DNA of 64,000 nucleotides from Plotosus lineatus (GCA_024760905.1 CM045732.1:53389496-53453495); one strand, 5' to 3'. Positions 11,345 through 22,450 are shown, numbered from the stretch's first letter. A program made the numbers and translations. The notes: a model not told the origin generated them from the sequence alone.

Positions 11345-11898
11345 CTCCCATTTCACTGGAGCGCGGCAGACTTACGGAAGCAAAAATGTTGTCATCCGCA
11401 AACATTCCTCAATTATTCCATCATCTTCCGTGTCATTCCATGCAATTCCGTAGTTATTCCTCAAGTCTTCCTCCACTTCCGTATGCTTCCGGCAGGCCAA
11501 AATATTCCGTGAACATGCTTTTGAACATGTTCTAAACCACGTTCACGGAAAAAAAATTCGTGAGGGTTCTATGGGGTCCCTTTGGCGTATCTGTTCCGCA
11601 CATGCTGTGAACATTCCGAGAGTGTAAGGATTTCCACGTTTCTGTAAGATTTTCACCCATTTTCGTGTAAAAATGCTGAATCTCTTCTGTAGACTGCGTT
11701 CCGCGCCTTTCCGCTACACGATCCTTGCATGTCGTAGTCCAGTGAAATGAGGGGGGGGGGGGGGGGTCTAACAATTTCCACTTTTCCGTAGGATTTACAC
11801 CCGTTTTCCGTGTAAAAATGCTGAAGCTCTTCCATAGACTGTGTTCCACACCTTTCCGCTACACGATCTTTGCAGGCCGTAGTCCAGTGAAATGGGGG
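11345..11898. mobile_element. DNA transposon remnant with TIRs and a duplicated right end
   Basis: Left end CTCCCATTTCACTGGA after TA; right end TCCAGTGAAATGGGGG before TA: 15 of 16 bases form an inverted repeat. The 120-bp right-end block (TTTCC...GTGTAAAAATGCTGAA...CGCTACACGATC...GTAGTCCAGTGAAATG) occurs twice, at about 11631-11754 and 11779-11898, separated by poly-G at about 11752-11766. No transposase. Superfamily not determined; the apparent TA duplication favours Tc1/mariner but other groups are possible. Confidence 0.7.
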
Positions 11899-12687
11899 TA
11901 GTAAGGCACACATTCATGATGTCTACTGGGAACAAAATAACCTCAAGAAAATAGATTTGGAATGATTTTTTATTTTCAATAATAGATACTAATCCTATCA
12001 ACAGTCAAAGCGGTATCAGCTGATCAAGGACTATGCAGTACTACGGTGGCCATAATTAACTGTCAGGTCTGGAAAAGATATCAATTCAAGTCACAGGGCT
12101 GGGAGGATGATGATGATGATGATGATGACGATGATGATGATGATGAGAACTTAATCTCACTAGGATATATTGACTAAATTCTGTAGAAAGCCTGAATGCC
12201 ACTGATGACTCTCAACGCTGCGTGAGATGCGAGAGAATAAAAACATGTTATCGTTCAAAGTTCGGATGGTTAGTTACTCCCAGAATATTACTTGGTAAGT
12301 AGAAAAAAGGCACTTCTCTCTTTGTTAATTAGATTAGAAACACTTACTTGCTTCTTGAATAGCAGGTTATTTACATGGTTGTGGAGTGTTATCCGTTCCA
12401 AAGGTAATAGCCAGTCTGCTCGTATCATCGTGAAACAGACAAGCGCTCGCTCAGAAGGAAAAAGGAGAAACAGGCCATTTTGTCTGTTTTTAAGTGCTTT
12501 GATCAAGTGTGAAGTAAACCATGAAGGTCTATTCAAAACCACTGTACCACAAATAGCTTTTTAATGCATAGAGCTTGTTCTGAATAAGGCAGTTGAAGCT
12601 TTCTATGGCTTTAGATACATTTTAAGTACGACTTCCTGGGTCGTATCTTAGAGTATAAACAATTTAAAATGATCATCTGTACGTTAT
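11899..12687. other. Unassigned, with (GAT)n
   Basis: (GAT)n at about 12106-12147. Two antiparallel frames at 12288-12564 overlap each other and have no recognisable domain. No shared repeat. Confidence 0.5.
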
Positions 12688-13004
12688 GGGCAGCAGGTTG
12701 GCGTAGTGGTTAGCACGTCTGCCTAAGAGCAAGAAGGTCCCGTTCTCACCGTGCTTGTGTGGGTTTCCTCCAGCTACTCTGGTTTCCTCCCCCGGACCTA
12801 AAACCTGCACAGTACGTTAATTGGCTGTTCCAAATCACCACTAGGTGTGAGTGTGCATATGAATGGTTGTGTGAGTGTTGGTCCTGTGATGGCCTGGCAA
12901 GCTGTCCAAGGTGTACCCCTCACTCACCCAGAGTAGGCTGAGACAGGTGCCAGCCTCCCCATGACCCTAATCAGGATTAAGTGCTTCAGCAAATGAATGG
13001 ATGA
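12688..13004 (+). mobile_element. SINE3 (tRNA-derived, L2-type tail), full length
   Basis: Head GGCGTAGTGGTTAGCACGTC (A-box region), then TGGGTTTCCTCC, GGTTTCCTCCCCCGGACC, ACGTTAATTGGCTGTTCCAA, AGGTGTGAGTGTGCAT, then the L2-type tail TGATGGCCTGGCAAGCTGTC ... ATGACCCTAATCAGGATTAA, ending in AATGAATGGATGA. The B box is partly lost (AAGGTCCCGTTCTCACC). This is the common fish SINE layout. Confidence 0.85.
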
Positions 13005-14407
13005 AATGTTCCATAATCCAAGAAAATGTATTTATTTAATCTGTGTTTCAAACAAATCTGACTGTCAACCCTTGCTGCTTAACAATGTAAACAAACAGAT
13101 CGATTCTCAGAGCACGCAGAAATGCCTCAGCCCCACATCTATAGTCGAGTTATTTCAAATTGAAGAAAAATGTTTAATATTACATATTTAATTATTTGTT
13201 TTTATTTGATTAGTTTAGCTTAAGTCATGCCTATAACAAATTACTATAATAAAGCATGTTTGCAGTTCAGCCATCTGGTGGCAGTGTTCCAATTCAGCCT
13301 AATCAAAACTCACTATTCCCCACCAGTCCTCTATAAGCTGGTGCCCAGATGAACAAAGGAAACACTGGTTCACATTACAGGCCCGGCACAGCGAAATTCA
13401 TCATGATATTGCGCTACGCACATAGCATATGGCAAGTGTCACACTGGGCCATTTTAAACAACACCGAGACAAATAATCTCCAGCAGAACATAAAAATTAA
13501 ATAATTTGTTTGCAGCATAGAACAAATCACCTGTGGATTAACACCATCTCCTCAATTACTTGAAACCAAAACTGACAGCACAATGTTTTTAGCTTACAAC
13601 CGTATTTAATTTGGTTATAATAATAATAATTGCTACTGTGGTTTTCAAACATTTATAACTAAAATAAAGTATTATTATATACAGTGTATGCTTGAAATGA
13701 TGTCATGATCTAGTTATAATACATGGTATCATCTGGTTAGTTTGCATGAAAGCCAATAAAGAAATTGCATGAGCATGAATATTAGAAAATTCCTCTCGTG
13801 CAGCATTTTTCATCAAGCATGGGAATAAGATTTCATGCATATATGTACATGTGAGGCTCGGAGTGAAATGAACGCATAAGAATTCATTAAAAGTAATTTT
13901 AAGAGGCTTTCGTTAACGTCTGAAGGAAAGGAAGAACGCTGTACTGGTTAAGATCTGCGTGCTCCAAAAATGTTTAATTTTATTTGATAATGTTATCTCA
14001 TAGAAGGAAATACAATTTAAATGTTAATAGCTGGAGTTCCTCTATCATGCAGAATTCAATATTTCCTCCTTGAGTACTGAAACTATGATATGTGAGTCAA
14101 ATCCACAACAGGCTCATCAATCAACTGCTTACTGCACTAACATATTTCATCAGACTATTACAAAAACTACAAAAATTGAAAAAAGCATTTCGTCAATAGT
14201 AATCAATTCGTATATAACTTAATGATTGATGTAATTAGTCTTTGACATATTAAGTGATTTTTATGTACACTGACAGAAAAAAAACCCAACACAGACCAAT
14301 TTTATGCTTCATTACTGGATTATGTATTATTGATTATTATGTATCATATGCAATTAAAAGATATGACATATATGAATTTATACATTTGTGTTTATTTAAA
14401 ATCAAAA
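13005..14407. other. Unassigned AT-rich stretch
   Basis: No gene, exon signature or repeat shared with the window was recognised. Confidence 0.45.
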
Positions 14408-14418
14408 AGATCTATTCA

Positions 14419-14706
14419 GCAGGCAGTGGTGGCCTGGTGGTACAGGGCGCTGGATCACCGATCCTAAGGTTGTAACTGCTGTCCCCCCCCCAGTGGACAA
14501 GGCCGGCCATGTCTCTCACTGTCTATGGTATGAGGTTCATGTAAAAGAACCATTGCTGACTTTCGACAAGAGTAGCTGCAAAGCCGTCAGTATGTTTCCG
14601 CCCTGCGATGACCTGGCGAGCTGTCCAGGGTGTACTCTACCATTGGCTGGGATGGGCGCCAGCCTCCCCGTGACCCTAATTAGGATTAAGCGGTTCCAGA
14701 AAATGA
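14419..14706 (+). mobile_element. SINE1, L2-tailed, B box deleted
   Basis: Head with A box (GGTGGCCTGGTGGTACAGGG), ATCACCGATCCTAAGGTTG, then a deletion that removes the B box, then the body and the L2-type tail (CTGGCGAGCTGTCCAGGGTG, GCCAGCCTCCCCGTGACCCT). Flanked by an exact 11-bp duplication AGATCTATTCA at 14408-14418 and 14707-14717. Its right flank recurs at about 43878-43903 after another SINE1 copy. Confidence 0.9.
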
Positions 14707-14717
14707 AGATCTATTCA

Positions 14718-15360
14718 ATTTATCTTTATTGTTTTATTAGTGTGAAGCTGTAAGAAAATACATTCTATTGTGTTAGTGTCACACAAAAAAAAAAAAGAAC
14801 ACTAAATAATGAATGAATCACATTTAACCCAATCCTGTGTTCACATAGAATTCACTTCTAAAATAAAATGCAAGCTGTATGTGCTGAGACATTTACTTCA
14901 TACTCAATACTATGCACTGAAATGTTCTTGCTGTATGGAGAAATATTACTTGAAGTAAATTAGTTCCAGTTAAATATCATACAGTATATCATTTCAAGTT
15001 TTGTGTCTTCTAAGAGGAAATTCAACAACTGTATATTCAAGATGTTTTAACTTTCTAAGACATCTTTTTTTGTTTTGTTTTGTTTTTATGCATCTTGAGA
15101 ACCGAGGATAAAAATCAACTTGCTGTATAAAATAACTCTCGACCTGGTCAGGCCAAGGTTAGTGAGTTTTAATGGCTCCACAACCCCATCACCTTCCAAA
15201 GTGAGGCTACACTAATGAGCCTCCTTTCATCCTACAGCTCTCCTCCAGAGAGGTAAAGAGGCCATCATGTTGTTCATTTATAGGTGACATATAGCAATGA
15301 CTTTCCTCTAATTGTGTCTTAGCTGGTTCATTTGTTTTGGTCATTAACATTCAGCCTGAG
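14718..15360. other. Unassigned
   Basis: Nothing recognised apart from poly-A at about 14786-14797 and a TTTTG-repeat at about 15066-15087. Confidence 0.45.
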
Positions 15361-15364
15361 ACAC

Positions 15365-15399
<35 letters not shown>

Positions 15400-15404
15400 C
15401 ACAC
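15361..15404. repeat. (CA)n microsatellite
   Basis: Two CA runs split by CAAACACA. The His/Thr-rich frame across it is an artefact of the repeat. Confidence 0.95.
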
Positions 15405-15628
15405 AAATAAATACACTACCATCATCACAATGAAGACACCAATGCCAATAGGAATATTAGCAATACTTATAGTCTTTATGGATCTAGAGGAGCTTTATGT
15501 GCCTCTTTTAAATGTGAATATGAATACCATCATTGTAAACATGTATAAGCAGACACGGACACATAGAGTAAACCAGAAAGCAGACCACAAACATACACAA
15601 ATACACAGAAACATGTTCAAAAGAACAG

Positions 15629-15631
<3 letters not shown>

Positions 15632-15694
<63 letters not shown>
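15632..15694. repeat. (CA)n microsatellite
   Basis: Uninterrupted CA run of about 63 bp. The overlapping Cys/Val-rich and His/Thr-rich frames are artefacts. Confidence 0.97.
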
Positions 15695-15697
<3 letters not shown>

Positions 15698-16502
15698 GTG
15701 GGGACTGTGCGGCTGCTGTTGTGGCATAATTCAAAGCATTAAACATGACAAAGCTCTGTGAGTGTGGGAGAAAAAGATCTTTTGTTGGTTGGTATTGAAT
15801 ATTAATGAGGTAATGACATGCAGATTGTTTATTGACTGGCTCCTGAATGGAAATGAGTAATGAGGGGAACTCTTGTGTCGACTGTACCGCTACTGCTTTA
15901 ATGAATTGTGTCTGATTTTGGAATATGGTTTGAATATGATGTGATCTTACCTGGGTTTGTAATTAACAAATATAAATGAGCAGTTAAAAACACCATGAAC
16001 TATACATGCTTCCTTGCTTAGGTTTTTAGCAGTAATGGGGTGGCATGGGAAAAAATAACTCCTGGGAGTGGCATGCAAGTGCTCTGTTAATGCCCAGTAA
16101 TAGCTTCAATTATGGTCAATTGTTTCTTATTCAGTATGAACATTGCGTTCGCTGAGTCAACAGTTAGTACAGTGATGACATTTTCTAGGTAGTGTTTGCC
16201 AATATGATGTTCAATAACAATTTTCAATTTTTATAAAATATACTGTTGGAAAGAAATGAAAACACATGGTTATCAGACACTGGGGAAAATCCTCCATTTT
16301 ACTTTCTCAAACCAGAAAACCTTATATTCTTCCAATACTGGACACCAGGTTGCATGACTGCCAAGTGTATGATTTTCAGCCAGTCATGTCCTGTCATCTG
16401 CAAAACTTGACGATTATCTAAATAGGCTGAAGGCGAATATACCAAATGACTTGTCAAAAAAAACAAAAAAACATCATGTTTACTCACTATTAAGGCGTCT
16501 TC

Positions 16503-16833
16503 ACTCCATTGAGTGGAGCCGGTGGTGTAGTGTTTTGAGTGTTGAGCGCATGATCGGGAGGTTGTGAGTTCGAATCCCACTGAGACCCTCACTGTGCTAA
16601 GACCCCTGGGCAAGGTCTCAACCACAAGTGTGCCTCTGTTCACCCAGCAGTATAAATGGGTACCAGTAAAAATATACTGGGAAGGTAACCTGCGATGGAC
16701 TAGCGTCCCATCCAGGAGGAGTTGAACTCCTGATTCCTTCACGCTACGGAAACCGGGGATAAGCACCGGATTGATGAGCCGCTAGGCTCTGGTGTAAAAA
16801 CCCAAAACAGTTAATCAAATAAAAAAAAATCAA
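16503..16833 (+). mobile_element. SINE2 (tRNA-derived), full length
   Basis: Head GCCGGTGGTGTAGTGTTTTG with B box GAGTTCGAATCCCA, then CTAAGACCCCTGGGCAAGGT, CAGTATAAATGGGTACCAGT, GGTAACCTGCGATGGACTAG, CATCCAGGAGGAGTTGAACT, GGAAACCGGGGATAAGCACC, and a final TGTAAAAACCCAA. Exact 11-bp target duplication AAGGCGTCTTC at 16492-16502 and 16834-16844. A 155-aa minus-strand frame over it is a by-product. Confidence 0.9.
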
Positions 16834-17038
16834 AAGGCGTCTTCGCCCTGCTCTGCACATTTAAAAGGGTGAAAACAAAACACAGGCTAAATTTCTTACA
16901 TATGAAATAGAACAAATTATCAAAAGCATTTCCTGTGTGGACAAAACTCAACTGTTGCCCTAATCCTAATTAAATAACTTGCCAGGCCATTGCAGGGCAA
17001 AACATGTTGATGGTAACTCAATGGCCTATTCTTTATAA

Positions 17039-17056
17039 ATGACAGCAATGGTTATA

Positions 17057-17109
<53 letters not shown>

Positions 17110-17122
17110 CCATTGCTGTCAT
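17039..17122. repeat. AT-rich palindrome (hairpin) around (TA)n
   Basis: The left arm TGACAGCAATGGTTATAATA at 17040-17059 is exactly mirrored by TATTATAACCATTGCTGTCA at 17102-17121, with (TA)n between. Such AT-rich palindromes can form cruciforms. Confidence 0.95.
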
Positions 17123-17138
17123 ATATATATATTACACA

Positions 17139-17745
17139 CAGTCGACCCTCAATTTACAAAAACCTCTGAATACGACAAATCCAGGTTACAAAGAACATTT
17201 TCCTAAATTTTCACCCTCTTCTTACGAAAAGCGCAAAACGCGCCATTAAAAAATTCAAAGAATGCACGAGTTGCCATCTCACTGGCTGTCTCCCAACATC
17301 CCACCCCGCTGGCCTCCCATTGGCCAGGAGGGAGCTGAATCTCCATCGTATTGTACCCATAAGCTTGTTTGTCCCACGCGTAAAGGAGAGATGTACTGTT
17401 GGTTCATGAGTTTCGTGAGTTTTTACTCATTGCAGCTTATTTGAGGAGGTCTGGATGAGCCGCGCCCCATCTCAAAAGCTCCGCATTCAGCCACGAAGCA
17501 TTTTTGTGCACGGAAGTGGGCGGCGCCACAAATGTTCCATGCACAGAATGCTCCGTGGGACAAAGACCTCCGATCTCGCAAGGAAGAAAGTTAATATCGA
17601 ATCCGGACCTCAGATCTTTCAAACAGGTAATTCCTCTTGAAATACAACACCCCGTCTCAAAAGCTTCGTCGGCTTCGTGCTGTGTGTGGGCAGAGCCCGC
17701 ATTCAGAAGAGCGCGCCACTCAAAAGAGAGAGATATATATATATA
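17139..17745 (-). mobile_element. Tigger-like MITE, family C copy 1, truncated
   Basis: Left end CAGTCGACCCTCAATTTAC and the following ACCTCTGAATACGAC are the reverse complement of the right end of the copy at 20829-21601. Further shared blocks: CGCCATTAAAAAATTCAAAG, CATCCCACCCCGCTGGCCTC, CCCATTGGCCAGGAGGGAGC, GTCTGGATGAGCCGCG. The other end is missing; sequence identity fades into (TA)n near 17740. Confidence 0.8.
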
Positions 17746-18286
17746 AACTACAATTTATTAAAGGTGCCTTTCTTGACACTCATGGTCACCGTACAGGTAA
17801 AATAGGGCAGTGAGCAGGTCGTTTGGACCTAGGATTTGGTAAGGCATCCCAGCCATCACGAGTCTCCACTGTCATGTGTGCATGCCACAAGACAGTCGGT
17901 AAGAGTAGGACCTGTCTACCTACGCATGTGAAGATTGGGTCCAACTGATTGTGCAGAAGAAACCACCAAATTGGTTCAGTGGACAAGAAGGCAGACCCAG
18001 CAAAGCGTTGCAGAGCGCAACCAGGGCACAGTGAGACACACGGGACACTGCTGGCCATCCACTGCATCCTGACCCATCTCCTGTCTTCTCAATTATGTCG
18101 TCCCACTGGACTCAGATAGATCAGGACGAGAGAGTGAGGCTTAAGATCTGCGCAACTGTCCTTCACTTAAATCGAAGTGAAGAGCAAGTCATGACTTCAC
18201 CCATACTGCAGATCATCGATCTGATATAATGTCATGGTCATCTTTGACCTTGAAGGACAAACGACACAGATAAAAAAAACAAAAAA
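17746..18286. other. Unassigned
   Basis: Reading frame 17786-18067 on the minus strand shows no recognisable domain. The boundary with the L2 relic is marked by A-rich DNA at about 18271-18290. It may be part of an unrecognised repeat. Confidence 0.4.
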
Positions 18287-19085
18287 AAAACAAGCAAAGC
18301 ACAGAAAAAATACAAAACAAGATAAGATAAAAACAAATAAAACCATCAGTTTTAAAAAGAAAAATTGGGGTTTTTTGATCAGCTGGAATCATGTTTAAAT
18401 TCCAGATTTAAAATTGGTCGAAAGATGTCGTGTTCCTAAGGTCAGGTGGTAATGAGTTCCAAAACCGGGAGCATAGTGGCTGAATGTTCTGCTCCCCATT
18501 ATAGTGAGAGGGACAGGGGGGACAGAATAGATGAGGAATATTTTAGGAAGCGAGTAGGAGTGGGAACATGAAGGAGTTCAGACAGACATGGAGGGGCAAG
18601 GTTACACAGGGCTTTAAAGGTTAGCAGGAGAATTGTAACCTGAATACAAAATTTAACTGGGAGCCAATGAAGGTGCCGGAGAACAGACGTGATGTGGTGG
18701 ATGGAGGGGGTTCTGGTGATGATACGGGCAACTGAATTCTGGACCAGTTAAAATTTATTTAGAGATTCTTGAAGGAGACCAAAGAGAAGTGAGTTGCAAT
18801 AATCCAGGTGGGACTGACAAGGTTGTGGACAAGGATAGCGGTGCTGTAAGGAAAAGGCAAAGATGATTAATATTGCACATGTGCAAGTATGCAGGCCGGA
18901 AGGATCGTGTGCTGTCAAGGATGACACCCAGACTTTTGATCTGAGAGTAGGGGGAGACAGAGGAGTTGTCAATTATGAGGAAAAAAATCTATCAGTTTTA
19001 AATAGTATTTGGTTTGTCACAGTTTAGTTTAAGGAAGTCGAGTGAGAACCAGGCAGTGATGCAGTCAGAGAGAGAAAGAGGTGCG
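18287..19085 (-). pseudogene. L2 LINE ORF2 relic (C-terminal part)
   Basis: Minus-strand frames, read through a few stops and frameshifts, give FLKLNCDKP-like, DNSSVSPYSQIKSLGVILDS, SHLDYCNSLLFGLLQESLNK, LVQNSVARIITRTPSIHHIT, VLRHLHWLPVKFCIQVTILL, LTFKALCNLAPPCLSELLHV. This ordered set is diagnostic of the region after the RT domain of L2-clade LINEs. Premature stops make it non-functional. The 3' end runs into A-rich sequence at about 18265-18340. Confidence 0.88.
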
Positions 19086-19121
19086 AGAGACGAAGTGGGC
19101 TTAGTGGTGAGATAAAGCTTT

Positions 19122-19272
19122 TTTTACATGCCTCTCCCCACAGACAGTGAAAGACATGGTTCGCCCATTAGCTGAACTGGGGGGACAGCAGTGATAACCC
19201 GGTGATGGTGGGGCCTGAACAATGACCTTTGGATCAGTATACCAGCAGCCTACCACTGGGCCACCACTGCCT
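19122..19272 (-). mobile_element. SINE1 head and body, tail missing
   Basis: Reverse-strand SINE1: head at the right (GTGGCCCAGTGGTAGG on the minus strand, near 19265), body through CTCTCCCCACAGACAGTG. The tail is absent beyond about 19122. Confidence 0.8.
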
Positions 19273-19536
19273 CACTGCAGAAACTTGAGATGTTTTTTGA
19301 TAATAATGTCACATTAATAATTTTATTTGGTTTATGAAAACACCTTGTTTTGTTGTCACTGGTACCATAAACATGTTTACATTACATGTAATTTTGCATA
19401 CTTGAATAAGATAACTTCATCAGCATCTTATCTCAGAGCCTGTGCATCGTTACACATGCCCTCCACAAATAATTAAGTGTGAAACTTTGAATGGTAATAT
19501 CCTTCAGTTAGTCAGGATTTCCCATAATGTTTAAAT

Positions 19537-20294
19537 GAGGGGTTTTTCCTGCGAGGGCCACATCACTTTTCCCTTCTCTGATGGGGCGGGCCGAGGTCAG
19601 TTTGTAACAGAAAAGTGTGACGACTGCAGGGCTGCCTAAACGTAAACATTTATTGTTTTCCAGTAAGCCACGCATAACCAAACATTAGTAACTCTTTCCG
19701 TCAGGAAATAAATAATAAAAGAAATGCTGCTTGCTATCAGTTATCAGCAGCCTGAACAGACGACTGGTTCAGCCGAGCCTGGCGTACAAATGTATTCTCC
19801 TGAGCTAACGGTCCACTTTTTAGCTTTGAAAGTTTGTCTACTCGCATTTGGCCTTGCAAGCGATCATACTCGTCTTTGTGACAAGATTCAGAATGTCGGC
19901 GCAGGTTGTATTCTTTGAATACCGCCACCGCCTCTTGACGGATACAAACAACCTTTTCTTTGCATTGAACAAAAAAAAAAAATAATCGTTTGCCCACTGC
20001 AGGTTAAATACCCTGCATTGTTAATCAATTTTTCTCTTCCATGGCCTTTGCACCATTATTCCGTTCTATTTGACAGGGTAGAGTCTAGGATTTTTGTTTC
20101 GGGGGGGGTTAGATAGGGGCACAGACGGCAGAAGGGTGGAGCAGGGTGTCATGTTCTAGGTGTTTATTAGTCTTGATCGCATGGACAGACTAAAAAAAAA
20201 TAATTGTAATGCGTCTCTGGTATTGTTCAGAGGGGCGGGTCAAATGTGGAGGCAGGCCGTATCCGGCCCGTGGGCAGTAGTTTGGGGACCACTG
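19537..20294 (-). mobile_element. hAT (Charlie-like) element with transposase relic
   Basis: Right end TTTGGGGACCACTG, whose complement CAGTGGTCCCCAAA is a typical hAT terminus; the left end GAGGGGTTTTTCC is a degraded counterpart. The flanks GTTTAAAT (19529-19536) and GTTTAAAC (20295-20302) form an 8-bp duplication with one mismatch. Next to the right end the sequence CCGTATCCGGCCCGTGGGC also resembles hAT subterminal sequence. About 760 bp, so most of the transposase is deleted. Confidence 0.75.
19737..19997 (-). pseudogene. hAT transposase N-terminal relic (BED-finger type)
   Basis: An 86-codon minus-strand frame. FKEYNLRRHSESCH has the arrangement of the second half of a BED-type zinc finger (RH...H), followed by EYDRLQGQMRVDKLSKLKS and a Q-x-x-F-like segment, as in Charlie-type hAT transposases and domesticated relatives of the GTF2IRD2/ZBED kind. 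The finger is damaged: after VVC the expected second Cys is absent (CIRQE). It lies inside the hAT element at 19537-20294 and is not a host gene. Confidence 0.7.
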
Positions 20295-20309
20295 GTTTAA
20301 ACAAACAAG

Positions 20310-20621
20310 GATGGGGCCAGTGGTGTAGTGGTTAGGGTGATGCGCTCATGATCAGGAGGTTGTGTGTTCAAATCCCAGTTAGACCCCCACTGTGCTAAGA
20401 CCCCTGGGCAAGGTCTTAACCACAAGTGTGCCTCTGTTCACCCAGCAGTATAAATGGGTACCAGAAAAAATATACTGGGAAGGTAACCTGTGATGGACTA
20501 GCGTCCCATCCAGGAGGAGTTGAACTCCTAGTCGCTTCACACCATGGAAACCGGGCATAAGCCTGATGAGCCACTCTGGCTCTGGTGTAAAAAGCTCAAA
20601 GGTCTTTACCTTACCTCTACC
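20310..20621 (+). mobile_element. SINE2, full length
   Basis: Head GGGGCCAGTGGTGTAGTGGT (A box), B box TGTTCAAATCCCA, then the same body and end as 16503-16833 (CCTGGGCAAGGTCTTAACC, GTAACCTGTGATGGACTAGC, GATGAGCCACTCTGGCTC). Target duplication TTAAACAAACAAG / TTAAACAAATAAG at 20297-20309 and 20622-20634 (12 of 13). It sits immediately beside the hAT element's right target duplication. Confidence 0.9.
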
Positions 20622-20828
20622 TTAAACAAATAAGAACCAATGATGTAGAAAGGATATGCTCTGCATATTTTGACAATGGATCTGCTGATGATGGTGGAGC
20701 TGATCAGCGTCACTGCCAGGCACATACACAGTATTTCTTCCTATGTCCTGATCGTCTGAAATCATTATGCCTCTCTCTGTGTGTGTGTTCACGGATGGAT
20801 GGATGGATGGACACAGTAGATAGATACA

Positions 20829-21599
20829 CAGTCGGCCCTCTACGTACCAAATTAATCCGTTCCAGAGCCTTTTTCGGAACCTGGAGTTTTCGTAAGTACA
20901 GGCATATTTTACATGTAAAATTCGTCATTCGTTCCATAAACCCTTTAAAAATGATAAGAGTACACCATTTTTGTATGAAATATGTATGAGATATGTGTTA
21001 AAAGTAAAAGGAAATTGTTTATTAAACCATTTAAACATTTTATTAACATAATAAACCATTTTGTTAACAAATTTATTAATTAAACTATTATTAAACATTT
21101 TTTATTAATGCACATACACACACAACACTGTCTCTCTCCGGATTCAATATTAACTTGCTTCCTTACAAGATTGGAGGTTCTGTGGCGTTGCCCACTTCCG
21201 TGCACAAAAATGCTTCGAGGCCGAATGCGGAGCTTTTGATACGAGGCGCGGCTCATCCAGACCTCCTCAAATAAGCTGCAATGAGTACAGTACTCTCAAA
21301 ACTCTCAAAAATCACGAAACTCACGAACCAAGAGTACATCTGTCCTTTACGCGTGTGACAAACAAGCTTATGGGTACAGTACTATGGACAGTCAGCTCCC
21401 TCCTGGCCAATGGGAGGCCAATGGGAGGCCAGTGGGGCGGGATGTTGGGAGACAACCAGTGAGAGAGCAACTCGCGAATTGTTTGAATTTTTGAATGGCG
21501 TGTTTGGCGCTTTTGTAAGAAGGGGTTGTTTCGTATGCAGAGGGCGAAAATTTCGGAAAATGATTTTTCGTATTCAGAGGGTTTCGTAAGTAGAGGGTC

Positions 21600-21601
<2 letters not shown>
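20829..21601 (+). mobile_element. Tigger-like MITE, family C copy 2, nearly complete
   Basis: Left CAGTCGGCCCTCTACGTAC, AATTAATCCGTTCCAGAG; right CGTAAGTAGAGGGTCGA: an imperfect terminal inverted repeat. The last bases of the right TIR are replaced by (TA)n at 21603-21660. Inside lie AT-rich repeats (21000-21110) and CCAATGGGAGGCC, tandemly duplicated at about 21409-21432. Non-coding. The TIR type and TA context fit pogo/Tigger. Confidence 0.82.

Positions 21602-21602
<1 letters not shown>

Positions 21603-21660
<58 letters not shown>
21603..21660. repeat. (TA)n microsatellite
   Basis: Uninterrupted TA run between the end of the Tigger-like MITE and the start of a SINE1 copy, probably grown from the TA target duplication. 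Confidence 0.95.
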
Positions 21661-21664
<4 letters not shown>

Positions 21665-21956
21665 CCTAATCAGGATTGTGAGGCTGGCACCCATCTCGAT
21701 CAACTCTGGCTCGAGAAGTCATCGCAGGGCAGAAACACACTGATGGCTTTGCAGCCAACTCTTGACAAAAATCAGCAATGGTTCTTTTGCATACCTCTCA
21801 CCATAGTCAGTGAGAGACATGATAGGCCTTTCATAACCCAGTTAACTGCACTGGGGTGAACAGTCATCAACCCGTTAATAGTGGGGCTTGAACTTTCGAC
21901 TTTGGGATCAGTAATCCAGCACCCTACCTCCGGCCCACCACTGCCCCAATATATGT
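21661..21956 (-). mobile_element. SINE1, L2-tailed
   Basis: Reverse strand: L2-type tail at the left (AATCCTAATCAGGATTGTGAGG), body (CAGCAATGGTTCTTTTGCAT, GTCAGTGAGAGACATGA, CAGTTAACTGCACTGGGG) and a degenerate head at the right (GGATCAGTAATCCAGCACCC, CCACCACTGCC). The tail is partly deleted: the GGACAGCTCGCCAGGCC piece is missing. Confidence 0.85.
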
Positions 21957-22302
21957 ATAAATAAAGAAATTACATAAATTTGAATAACACAATGTGTTTT
22001 CTTTTCTTTTAAGTTAGTTTAAGGCTGTAAGTACTGACAGTGCAGGAAGAGATAGCTGTTGATGTTTCCTCTTTGAAAACTATAAACAGTTCTTGCTGTA
22101 TGGTGTAATTGGAGCATACAATATTTTTCCTGAGTTAGTTATAAGAAGAGGATATAATTTTTGTAGAAAGCACCACCATTTCTCATGAAAAAAAATCCTG
22201 AAGTTGCCTGCAGATTAATGCAATATGTTGTTTTATATTCCATTAAGGTTGATGTATTTTGTTCGGACTGGTTCCATTTATCCGGCACTTTCGGGATGAA
22301 GC

Positions 22303-22437
22303 TTAAGATGGACTAGCATCCCATCCAGGGGGAGTTGAACTCCTGGTCGCTTCACGCTATGGAAACCGGGGATAAGCACCGGCCTGATGAGCCACGAGGC
22401 TCGGGTGTAAAAACCCAACAGACTTAGCCTACCTACC
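22303..22437 (+). mobile_element. SINE2, 5'-truncated 3' half
   Basis: Starts in the body at GATGGACTAGCATCCCATCC and runs to the end (GGAAACCGGGGATAAGCACC, TGATGAGCCACGAGGCTC). Target duplication TTCGGGATGAAGC / TTCAGGATGAAGC at 22290-22302 and 22438-22450. Confidence 0.88.
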
Positions 22438-22450
22438 TTCAGGATGAAGC

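Noticed and set aside
16299..16766. 155-codon minus-strand frame
   Set aside because: Most of it is the complement of a full-length SINE2.
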